From Gemmata massiliana (lineage in GTDB: Bacteria > Planctomycetota > Planctomycetia > Gemmatales > Gemmataceae), in NCBI GenBank assembly GCA_000531095.1, contig HG799474.1, forward strand, positions 1 to 64,000: DNA of 64,000 nucleotides, written 5' to 3'. The position numbers and the translations under genes are program-made. The notes under the pieces were generated by a model. The model worked only from the letters and a program-made list of their open reading frames with translations, ran no database searches and was not told the DNA's origin. Shown here piece by piece: positions 1 to 7,334 of the stretch (its first letter is position 1; every line of letters begins with the position of its first letter).

Positions 1-1
1 G

Positions 2-19
2 TTGCGATCGCGGCTCGTT
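2..19. repeat. Partial right arm of the dispersed palindromic element
   Basis: The first bases match, with one change, the right terminal arm of the element found whole at 11569-11658, 42950-43313 and 47525-47840 (the arm ends in GGTCGCGGCTCGTT; here an A replaces one G). The left part of this copy would lie outside the window. Confidence 0.5.
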
Positions 20-48
20 CCGCCGCTACAAGAGCACCGAAACCGAAT

Positions 49-1062
49 TTAGTACCGGGCGATGAGTTCGACCGTCAACCGCTGGTTGAGGACGTCGTGC
101 CGGTTGGACAGCGGCACCTCGAAAACCGCGCCGATCGAGTAGTTCTTACTCAAGACTGCTTTCGCCCCGAACGCGGCCGTTACCAGGTGCGCCCCGGCCT
201 GACCGCGGGTGCCGAGGTTCAACAGACCGTCGCCCTCGCCGATGGCGGTCGGCAGCCGCTTCCCGCCGCTCGTGTACCAGAACCAGTTCAGTTCCGCGAG
301 CGGGTACAGCCACCCGAGCACCTGTCGGTCGACGTGAAAACTGTTGTAGAGGAAGCTCGACCCTTGCGCGTTGTTCACCGGGAAGTAGTACCCGGTGGTC
401 TGGAGGTAGTGCCACTTCTGCGCGAACTCTTGGCCGAAACTCACGAACGGGGCGAACGACCCGGCCCCGTGGTTCTGGAGCACCTTCGCCTCGCCGCTGG
501 GGATCTCGTACAGGAACCCGGCCGCGGCAAGGGTCTGGGTCTCCACGTTACGGTAGAAGGTGTACTTCAACCCGGCGGCGAGGTTCAGGAACCCGGTCTG
601 CGACGGCGCGTTTCGCGTCGCGAAGTGGGCGAGCCCGTCCTTCTCCGCGATGATGCTGAGCCGCTCGGTCACGGCGAGATTCGTTTGCAGCGCGTACACT
701 TGAATGTTCCCGCCCCCGAGCGGGTGCGACGCGGGGATGTTGTTGTTGATGAACAGGAACCGGGCGTAAGAGTTGGACCGCGGATCCTTGCTGAAGACCG
801 GGTTCGAGACCGGGCCGACGAACCCGTCGAACTCGTGGTCGCTCTGGAACAACCGGCGCACCGGGGCGGTACACAGGTCGCACAGGGCCGGGTTCGCGGG
901 AGCGGGGGCCGCAGCGGGTTCCGGGTTCGCCGGTGGTGCCGGAGGATCGGCGCTCACGGTAATCGGTAGCGTCTGGTAGGTCGCGGGTGCCGGTTGTTGA
1001 TAGGACGGGTGGGCACCGACTGGGCCGACCGCCATCAGGACGGTCAAAGTAAGGGCGTTCAT
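49..1062 (-). CDS. Putative outer-membrane beta-barrel protein with signal peptide
   Basis: A 337-residue protein of no family I can name. Residues 1-18 form a short hydrophobic export signal, followed by a Pro/Ala-rich linker (about 20-60) holding a CDLC pair. The rest alternates polar and aromatic residues in strand-like blocks (for example FLYEIPSGEAKV and TTGYYFPV) and ends in an aromatic residue (IARY), as outer-membrane barrels usually do. Planctomycete proteins of this look are often annotated as transporter or phenol-degradation-type barrels, but that is only a resemblance. It lies downstream of metG on the same strand, 219 bases away, and probably has its own promoter there. Confidence 0.6.
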   Translation of the reverse strand: MNALTLTVLMAVGPVGAHPSYQQPAPATYQTLPITVSADPPAPPANPEPAAAPAPANPALCDLCTAPVRRLFQSDHEFDGFVGPVSNPVFSKDPRSNSYARFLFINNNIPASHPLGGGNIQVYALQTNLAVTERLSIIAEKDGLAHFATRNAPSQTGFLNLAAGLKYTFYRNVETQTLAAAGFLYEIPSGEAKVLQNHGAGSFAPFVSFGQEFAQKWHYLQTTGYYFPVNNAQGSSFLYNSFHVDRQVLGWLYPLAELNWFWYTSGGKRLPTAIGEGDGLLNLGTRGQAGAHLVTAAFGAKAVLSKNYSIGAVFEVPLSNRHDVLNQRLTVELIARY

Positions 1063-1281
1063 CCATGAACCTGTAGTAGCGGTACGACGTGGTAACGGGG
1101 CAAATCCGTGCCCGTGTTGGAATATCGAGCCGCGCGGTCCGGAAATGCGGGACTAAAGGGAAAGGAAAACGTTTCTCAATCCGAAAGAGTGCCGAATGTG
1201 CCGACCGCGCCGTCTGGAGGTGGTCGAGAGCACACCCGCCCGGTTTCAAATCACACCGGTGCGGGTGCCCGCCCACAATGT

Positions 1282-2865
1282 TCAACCGATCCGCGGGAAC
1301 AGCGGCTTCACCTTGTCTGCAACCAACTCCGCCGTGATGCGCAGGTCGTCGGGTTGGGCCTTCAGTGCGATCGCGTCCGCGTACTTCACTTCGGCCCACG
1401 GGGTCGGGAAGTTGAAGCTCGTGTAGATCGTCTCCGCGCTCTTGGGGATGAACGGCTTCAGCAGGATGCTCGCGACACGGAGCGACTGCACCGCGTTGAA
1501 CAGCACCTTCTTGGCCGCGTCCTTGTCCGTCTTCACGAGTTTCCACGGAGCGTTCGCTTCGAGGTACTGGTTCGTCGGCGTGAGGAAGTCCTGCACGATC
1601 TTCTGGAGCGCGAGGTGGTACCGGCACGCCTCAATGTGCTCGCGCACCTCCCCAACAAACAACTCCAGGTTCAACCCGGGCACGACCGGGTCCGGCACCT
1701 GCCCCGCGGTGCCGTCGAACACCCCACCGAAATTCTTCCACGTGATCGTCATCTCGCGGGAGAACAGGTTGCCGAGGTTGTTCGCTAGCTCGGAGTTGTA
1801 GACCTCCATGAACCGTTCCGGGCTGATTTCACCGTCGGACGGGTACGGGCACTCCCTCATGAAGTAGTAACGGAACGCTTCCGCGCTGAACCTCTGAATG
1901 ATGAGCATCGGTTCCAGAAGGTAATCCAGCCCGCGTGCTCGCAACTCCTCCTCGCGCGATTTCCCGATCTTCCCCTCGAAGTTCACGAACCCGTGGCTGA
2001 ACACCTTCTTCGGGGCTTCCTCGCCCGCGGCCCACAGCATCGCCGGCCACAGCGCGCAGTGGAAGCGGGTGATGTCCTTACCGATAAAGTGCGTGTCGCA
2101 CGGCCAGTGTTTGCGGAACGTCGCTTCGTCGTCGCCGTACCCGATTCCGGTGATGTACGTGAGCAGCGCGTCGAACCAGACGTAGATGGTGAACTCCGGG
2201 TCGAACGGGATGCGGATGCCCCAATCTTCGCCGGTCCGCGAGATGTTGATGTCGCGCAGCCCCTCCGTCTCGATCAGCGAGATCATCTCGTTCCGGCGGC
2301 TCTCCGGCTGGATGAAGTCCGGGTTCTCCTTGTAGTGCGCCAGCAACCGGTCCTGGAACGCGGAGAGCCGGAACAGGTAGCACGGTTCCGACCGCCGAGT
2401 AAGCGGGCGCTTGTGAACCGGGCAATTCCCGGCGTTCTCGTCCCGGACCTTGTCGCTCTTGAACTCCTCGCACCCGTCGCAGTACCAGCCCTCGTAACTC
2501 CCCTTATAGATGTGCCCGTTGTCGTACACCTTCTGGATGAACTTGCGGCAGCACTGTTTGTGGCGCTCGCTGCTCGTCTGCACGAACGTGTCGTAGCTGA
2601 TGTCCAGCGCGGCCCACACCTCGCGGAACTGACGGGCCATGTCGTCGCAGTACACCTGCGTGTCCTGGCCGAGTTCCGCGGCGCGCTTCGACACCTTCAC
2701 CGTGTTCTCGTCGTTGCCCATCAGGAAGAAGACGTCGAACCCCTCCATGCGCCGGTACCGCGCCTGCACGTCGGCGCCGAGCTTCTCGAACGCGGTACCG
2801 ATGTGCGGCCGGCTGTTCGGGTAGTCGATTGCGGTCGTCTGGAACCAGCGGGGTTTGTCCGTCAC
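1282..2865 (-). CDS. metG: Methionyl-tRNA synthetase
   Basis: Class I aminoacyl-tRNA synthetase charging tRNA-Met in the cytoplasm. The Rossmann signature is YPNSRPHIGTAFEKL near residue 20, so the last His of HIGH is Thr. One zinc knuckle (WYCDGCEEF then NCPVHK, ligands C-C-C-H) resembles the Thermus enzyme. The KMSKS loop reads GKIGKSRE. The anticodon-binding helical domain follows, and the C-terminal EMAPII-like tRNA-binding domain of longer MetRS is absent. An ATG lies at 2880 and a GTG at 2886, but a clean AAGGAG sits inside those extensions six bases before the GTG at 2865, so I take 2865 as the start (527 residues). Both catalytic signatures are atypical, yet the rest is well conserved. 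Confidence 0.93.
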   Translation of the reverse strand: MTDKPRWFQTTAIDYPNSRPHIGTAFEKLGADVQARYRRMEGFDVFFLMGNDENTVKVSKRAAELGQDTQVYCDDMARQFREVWAALDISYDTFVQTSSERHKQCCRKFIQKVYDNGHIYKGSYEGWYCDGCEEFKSDKVRDENAGNCPVHKRPLTRRSEPCYLFRLSAFQDRLLAHYKENPDFIQPESRRNEMISLIETEGLRDINISRTGEDWGIRIPFDPEFTIYVWFDALLTYITGIGYGDDEATFRKHWPCDTHFIGKDITRFHCALWPAMLWAAGEEAPKKVFSHGFVNFEGKIGKSREEELRARGLDYLLEPMLIIQRFSAEAFRYYFMRECPYPSDGEISPERFMEVYNSELANNLGNLFSREMTITWKNFGGVFDGTAGQVPDPVVPGLNLELFVGEVREHIEACRYHLALQKIVQDFLTPTNQYLEANAPWKLVKTDKDAAKKVLFNAVQSLRVASILLKPFIPKSAETIYTSFNFPTPWAEVKYADAIALKAQPDDLRITAELVADKVKPLFPRIG

Positions 2866-2871
2866 GGTCTG

Positions 2872-2877
2872 CTCCTT
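2872..2877 (-). promoter_or_regulatory. Ribosome binding site deciding the metG start
   Basis: AAGGAG on the minus strand, six bases upstream of the GTG at 2865. No comparable site precedes the alternative ATG (2880) or GTG (2886), and an initiation there would place this motif inside the gene. Confidence 0.6.
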
Positions 2878-2931
2878 CATCTGCACGGCCCAATATAGCC
2901 TTTCTACAGACGCAACGGGCGCGGAGCAGGT

Positions 2932-3636
2932 TCAGACCACCACGTCCGCACCGAAGCCGGCGCGCAGGCGCGTCTCCGTGTACCACGTGAGGTTCGGGCT
3001 GTCGTAGGTGCGCCGGAGCTGGAGGTGCTGCAACCGGAGCAGGTGCGGCGAATTGAGGATCGCGGCCGCGCCGGTGTTCGTTAAATTGAGGTAACCCATG
3101 AACAAGGACGTCAACCCGCGCAGCGCCGAGCACTCGGCCACACACCGGAGCGCGACCTCCCCGAACGTCCCGCGCTCAACCGGGTCGTACCACGATCCCA
3201 AATCGAGTTCCGTCAGACGGTCCAGCGCGGGCCACGTGACGAACTCCGCCGCCGCGCTGTCGGACATGCCGCTCAGGTGCAGCACCCGGCACGGAACCCG
3301 GTCGGCCAGGCGCGCCCAGACGCGCGCCACCGCAGGATAATCGCCGACCAGTCGCGTCGGGAACCCGCGCTCCCACAGGTCCGCGCCGGCGCACTCGATC
3401 CCCAGCCGCTCGCGCAGTTTTTCCAGCCCGTAAGCCGACTCGAACACGCGCGACTGCGACGCGCCTGCCGCATCGGTCGATCCACTCGCGAGCCACACCT
3501 GAGCGCGAATGCCGTTGGCCCAAGCCGTGTTTACGGCTCCACCTTGCTCCGAGAGCCAGTCGGCGAACGCCAACCGCGGGGTGTCTTCGTCCGGGTGCGC
3601 ACAGATCGCGCGCAGGAGTGCGTCTTCGTCGTCCAT
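2932..3636 (-). CDS. TIGR02996 repeat-companion / LRR-like protein
   Basis: A 234-residue protein. The first 30 residues (DEDALLRAICAHPDEDTPRL then AFADWLSEQGG) are the TIGR02996 domain, a short N-terminal module abundant in Gemmata and normally followed by leucine-rich repeats. The C-terminal half has LRR-like segments (LTELDLGSWY, LLRLQHLQLRR). The module's function is unknown; the repeats suggest protein binding. There is no signal peptide. It is the last of three consecutive TIGR02996 genes on this strand, and a fourth decayed copy follows at 5318-5614, so the cluster looks like tandem duplication with divergence. Confidence 0.8.
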   Translation of the reverse strand: MDDEDALLRAICAHPDEDTPRLAFADWLSEQGGAVNTAWANGIRAQVWLASGSTDAAGASQSRVFESAYGLEKLRERLGIECAGADLWERGFPTRLVGDYPAVARVWARLADRVPCRVLHLSGMSDSAAAEFVTWPALDRLTELDLGSWYDPVERGTFGEVALRCVAECSALRGLTSLFMGYLNLTNTGAAAILNSPHLLRLQHLQLRRTYDSPNLTWYTETRLRAGFGADVVV

Positions 3637-3781
3637 CGGGGTACTGCGTTCTTACACAAGAAATGTGCTCGGATCTTATTCCACTATAACCTTCTAAACG
3701 GATAGCACCCGCCTTCAGAACCGATCGCACCGGCGAAAGTACCAACGAGTTCGCGCCGGACCGAAATTACCGACCCACGAA

Positions 3782-4534
3782 CTACGAACCGTAGCGCCCG
3801 CTCCGAATACGAGCGAGCAGTTCCCGACTGATCGGGTTCTCTGACAGGTCGAGCCCGCGCACTTTGACGAGGAACCCCGAGCCGGACAGCACGGCAGCGC
3901 TGGCGTCGGTGATGTTGTTGTTGCGGAGGTCGACCCCGCGCAATCGGGGGAAGCCCGGCGACTCGCACAGCGCACGCAACCCGACGTCCCCAATTTCTTG
4001 CCGCGCGAGATCGAGGTGCTCCAGTAGCGGGTACGAACCGCCCGCGAGCGCGTAGGCCCCGGCCCAGCCGAGCAACCGGTCCCCGCGCACGACGAGCGTT
4101 TCTACCCGCGCGAAGACCGGCCGCTTCACGATTTCGTGCAACCGGCGCGCGGGCACGTCGGGCACCAGTTCCAGGTACTCGAGCAGGTGCGCGCGCGGAT
4201 CGTCCGTTTCCCCCGCCTGCGACGCGGTGAGTATCCCGCGGTCCGCGAACCCGCGCCGTTGAGACGCGAGCGCCTTGTACCCCTGCGGCATCTCGTCCCG
4301 CCACACCGCGCCCCACGCGGAGAGCAGTTGGTCGATGCGTGGCCCCGCGGCCTTCCGGTCCGGGTGATGGAACGGGAGCCGGTCGGTGTAGACGTGCAGC
4401 CGGATGAACTCCGCACGGGCGGCGCGCGACGGCTCCCCCGATTCGTCGAGGTAGTCCGCGTAGACGAGCCACGGCGTATCCTCGTCCGGGTTCGCGACGA
4501 TGACCCGTAGGAGCGCGGTTTCCGTGTTGGTCAT
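3782..4534 (-). CDS. TIGR02996 repeat-companion / LRR-like protein
   Basis: A 250-residue protein. The N-terminus (TETALLRVIVANPDEDTPWL, VYADYLDESGE, ARAEFIRLHVY) is a full TIGR02996 domain. Three leucine-rich segments follow toward the C-terminus (LLEHLDLARQEIGDVG, LRGVDLRNNNITDAS, VRGLDLSENPIS), so this is the clearest LRR tail of the cluster. It starts 11 bases after the stop of the neighbouring gene at 4546-5295, so the two are probably co-transcribed. No secretion signal or catalytic motif is visible. Role unknown; a cytoplasmic binding scaffold is the most that can be inferred. Confidence 0.82.
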   Translation of the reverse strand: MTNTETALLRVIVANPDEDTPWLVYADYLDESGEPSRAARAEFIRLHVYTDRLPFHHPDRKAAGPRIDQLLSAWGAVWRDEMPQGYKALASQRRGFADRGILTASQAGETDDPRAHLLEYLELVPDVPARRLHEIVKRPVFARVETLVVRGDRLLGWAGAYALAGGSYPLLEHLDLARQEIGDVGLRALCESPGFPRLRGVDLRNNNITDASAAVLSGSGFLVKVRGLDLSENPISRELLARIRSGRYGS

Positions 4535-4545
4535 TGGGTGCCCGG

Positions 4546-5295
4546 TTACAGTTTCACTTTGGACCCGAACCGGCTCCGGAGCGTGGAACAGGCCGCGTGA
4601 TCAATCGGGTTGTCTTGCAGGTCAAGAAGTCGCAGTTGCGTCATGTACGGCGACGACGCCAGCGCCCGCGCGCCTCGGTTGCCCACCCGGTTCGAGCCGA
4701 GCCACAATTCCGTGAGGTTCTGAAACCACCCACCAGCGATATTAACACTCACCACGTTATCGATCCGGTTCCCGTGCAGATCGAGTACGACCAATTGGCC
4801 GAGGTGCGGCGACGCGAGGAGGATTCCCAACCCGTCCTCGTGCGCACCAGCACTCACCATTTTCAGCGCCCGGAGCCGCGCGAGTTGCGGGACTTCTGCG
4901 AGGGCTTGCGCCCTTCTCAAGCGCCGTAACCGGAGGACGTGGATACCCGGAACACTAAAGATCGTGTTCGCGTGTTGAATCACGGAGCGATCGTCCGCGG
5001 CCTGTACCTCCTCGATCAGCCCGCGGTTGAAGTCGCCCCACTCGATGCCGTCAATTCGAGGGAGCTGCGCCTTCCAATGCGGAACCCAGTTGGTGAGGTA
5101 ATAGACGTTCTTCTTGACGAGTTGGTGGCGCTCCGCGGCCGTTAGTTCGCGTCGAGTCAACTCGATCTGGTTGCGCACGAAGTCGGCGCGCTCGGGCTGC
5201 CCGTTCTCTTCAAGCCAATCGGCGAACATGAGCCGCGGGGTGTCTTCTTCCGGGTGCTCGCCGATCGCGTGCAGTAGCGCGTCGTGGTCGTTCAT
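4546..5295 (-). CDS. TIGR02996 repeat-companion / LRR-like protein
   Basis: A 249-residue protein starting at the ATG at 5295, where the TIGR02996 domain begins (NDHDALLHAIGEHPEEDTPR, FADWLEENGQPERADFVR). A longer reading frame runs upstream, but that sequence is low-complexity and belongs to another frame of the decayed neighbour. The C-terminal half carries LRR-type segments (LVVLDLHGNRIDNV, LTELWLGSNRVGNRGA, LRLLDLQDNPIDHA). It is the first gene of a probable operon with the gene at 3782-4534. Function unknown. Confidence 0.82.
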   Translation of the reverse strand: MNDHDALLHAIGEHPEEDTPRLMFADWLEENGQPERADFVRNQIELTRRELTAAERHQLVKKNVYYLTNWVPHWKAQLPRIDGIEWGDFNRGLIEEVQAADDRSVIQHANTIFSVPGIHVLRLRRLRRAQALAEVPQLARLRALKMVSAGAHEDGLGILLASPHLGQLVVLDLHGNRIDNVVSVNIAGGWFQNLTELWLGSNRVGNRGARALASSPYMTQLRLLDLQDNPIDHAACSTLRSRFGSKVKL

Positions 5296-5317
5296 CAGGT
5301 CGTCCGATGGTAATGAG

Positions 5318-5614
5318 TCACGAGGGCACCGGGAACCGCGACCAGAACACCCGTTCGGTGGCCGGGGACAGCTCGCTCGCGCGGAATTGCAGCACGCGCA
5401 GGCGCCCCGTGTGGGGGCTATCGAGCAGCGCCATAGCAACGGCGTCCGTGATCTGCAGATCGTGGAGGTAGAGGTGCGTGACCGACGCGAACCACGGGCG
5501 CACGCAAAGCTCAATAATGGCTGCTGCGTTCACGGGGCGCAGGAACAACTCGCGGATCGGTGTGAGTCGCGCGAGTTTGTCACCGTATTTGGTAATGACC
5601 GCCGCAGGAACGGG
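5318..5614 (-). pseudogene. C-terminal remnant of a TIGR02996/LRR gene
   Basis: An open frame of about 98 codons begins right after an in-frame stop (TAA at 5615-5617) and reads as the tail of a TIGR02996 protein: LARLTPIRELFLRPVNAA, VTHLYLHDLQITDAVAMAL, LRVLQFRASELS. The frame has no TIGR02996 domain and no good start codon or ribosome site; the first usable one is a TTG at 5548. I read it as a 5'-deleted copy wedged between the intact paralogue and the beta-CASP gene. Confidence 0.65.
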
Positions 5615-5700
5615 TTATCCGATGTCATGGCGGAAGGACAGTTGCGCACCCGGTTCGGGTTCACTTGGCGCGAAGAGCGCCCGCCAGCGAAGCCCGGCGC

Positions 5701-7128
5701 TCACCCGATCGCGACGCGGTCACCGGGTGCGGGGACGCCCACGTCGTCGAAACCCGCGTCGCGGAGCGTGGCGGCCAGTGCGTCGGCCTGCTCGTGCTCG
5801 CCGTGAATCAGGCGCACCTTCCCCACCTTACCCGCGAGCGGTTCCAGGTATGCGAGAAAGTCGTTTTTGTCCGCGTGTCCGCTGAAGCCGTCGAGGTGAA
5901 CCACGTCGATCCACTTGTTCCAGTCGCGCCCCTGGAACCGCACCGTCGGCTTCGGGTCGAGGAGCTTGCGCCCCACCGTACCCGACGCCTGGTAGCTCAC
6001 GAGGATGATCGTGCAGCGCGGGTCGTCCACGAGCTGCTTCAGGTGCTGCTGGATGCGCCCCGCGTCGCACATGCCGCTCGACGCGATGATGACGCTCGGT
6101 CCCGGGCGCGTGGCGAGGATCGTGCTCTGCTCGAAGTCGCGCACGTAGGTCACGCCGTCCCCGCCGAGTAAGCCGTGCCCCTCGCGCAGCGCCTGGGCGA
6201 TCTCATCGGACAGGCTGTTCGGGTGCGCCCGGTACACCGCCGCGACTTCCGACGCGAGCGGGCTGTCGACGTAAACCGGGATCTCGGGGAGCTTCCGCTC
6301 GCGCAGCCCCTGTTGCAAAATGTGAATGATGAGCTGCGTGCGCCCCAAGCTGAACGCCGGGATGAGCACTTTTCCGCCGCGGTCCACGGTGTCGCGGATC
6401 GTGGCGTAGAGCTTCTCGACCGTTTCCGCGAACGAGCGGTGCGTGCGGTTCCCGTAGGTGCTCTCGCACACCAGCACGTCGGCCGGCGGGACCGCCCCGG
6501 TCGGCTTCAAAATGGGTAACCCCCGGCGCCCCATGTCCCCACTGAACGTGAGCGTCCGGTCGCGATCGTGCGCGGCCACGGTGACGTACACCATCGCGGA
6601 CCCGAGCACGTGCCCCGCTTCGATGAACCGGAAGCGCACGGTCTTCGTGACGTCCGTGTCGCGCCCGTAGGGGACCGAGACGAGCCGGCCGAACACCTTC
6701 TCCACGTCGATGACCGTGTACAGCGGCTGGACCCACGGCTCCGCGTAGTTGCGGGCGATGTTGATGTGGGCCGCGTCCTCTTCCTGGATCTTCGCGGAGT
6801 CCGCGAGCATGACCCGGAGCAGGTCGCGCGTCGGCGGGGTGCAATAAATGGGGCCGTCGAACCCCTGACGGATAAGGGTGGGCAGGTTACCGCAGTGGTC
6901 GATGTGGGCGTGACTGACGATGACCGCGTCGATCTGGGTGGGGTGGAACGGGAAGTGCCCGTTCCGCTGGCGCGCCTCCTCGCGCCGGCCCTGGTGCAAC
7001 CCGCAGTCGAGCAGGATCTTGTGGTTCCCGGTCTCAATGAGGTGCATCGACCCGGTGACGCCGCCGGCCGCCCCCCAGAACGTGAGCGTGGGATCGGCGT
7101 TCGGCGATGGTGTGCTGGTGGGTTTCAT
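5701..7128 (-). CDS. MBL-fold beta-CASP ribonuclease (RNA-specificity domain)
   Basis: A 475-residue metallo-beta-lactamase-fold nuclease of the CPSF-73/TTHA0252 type, expected to process or degrade RNA in the cytoplasm with two zinc ions. The HxHxDH motif reads SHAHIDHCGN (about residue 70-80); a later metal-ligand region reads GHVLGSAMVYV, followed by CESTYGNRTH. The beta-CASP domain carries SFSLGRTQLIIHIL and SSGMCDAGRIQQHL. The C-terminal RMMBL segment has LDGFSGHADK and LIHGEHEQADAL with the conserved histidines. Length is typical. It is divergent from the lptD-like gene across a 200-base intergenic region. DNA repair or phosphodiesterase roles exist for relatives, but RNA is the likelier substrate. 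Confidence 0.85.
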   Translation of the reverse strand: MKPTSTPSPNADPTLTFWGAAGGVTGSMHLIETGNHKILLDCGLHQGRREEARQRNGHFPFHPTQIDAVIVSHAHIDHCGNLPTLIRQGFDGPIYCTPPTRDLLRVMLADSAKIQEEDAAHINIARNYAEPWVQPLYTVIDVEKVFGRLVSVPYGRDTDVTKTVRFRFIEAGHVLGSAMVYVTVAAHDRDRTLTFSGDMGRRGLPILKPTGAVPPADVLVCESTYGNRTHRSFAETVEKLYATIRDTVDRGGKVLIPAFSLGRTQLIIHILQQGLRERKLPEIPVYVDSPLASEVAAVYRAHPNSLSDEIAQALREGHGLLGGDGVTYVRDFEQSTILATRPGPSVIIASSGMCDAGRIQQHLKQLVDDPRCTIILVSYQASGTVGRKLLDPKPTVRFQGRDWNKWIDVVHLDGFSGHADKNDFLAYLEPLAGKVGKVRLIHGEHEQADALAATLRDAGFDDVGVPAPGDRVAIG

Positions 7129-7334
7129 TCACCCATTCTAACCCGCGGGGCGACGAGCACAAACCCGATGAGCGATGTGACGGCGCGAACGCGCGCCGGT
7201 GCGCTCGCCCGCGCCGCACAGTCCGCCTTGATTCGCCCGGCGCGGCGCCTATAAGTCCCCGCTCTTTCAGTGCAGACAGAACCGTTTCGGCGTGACCGCT
7301 TCGCGCGGCGAACCACGTGTTTCGCCGTGCGCCG

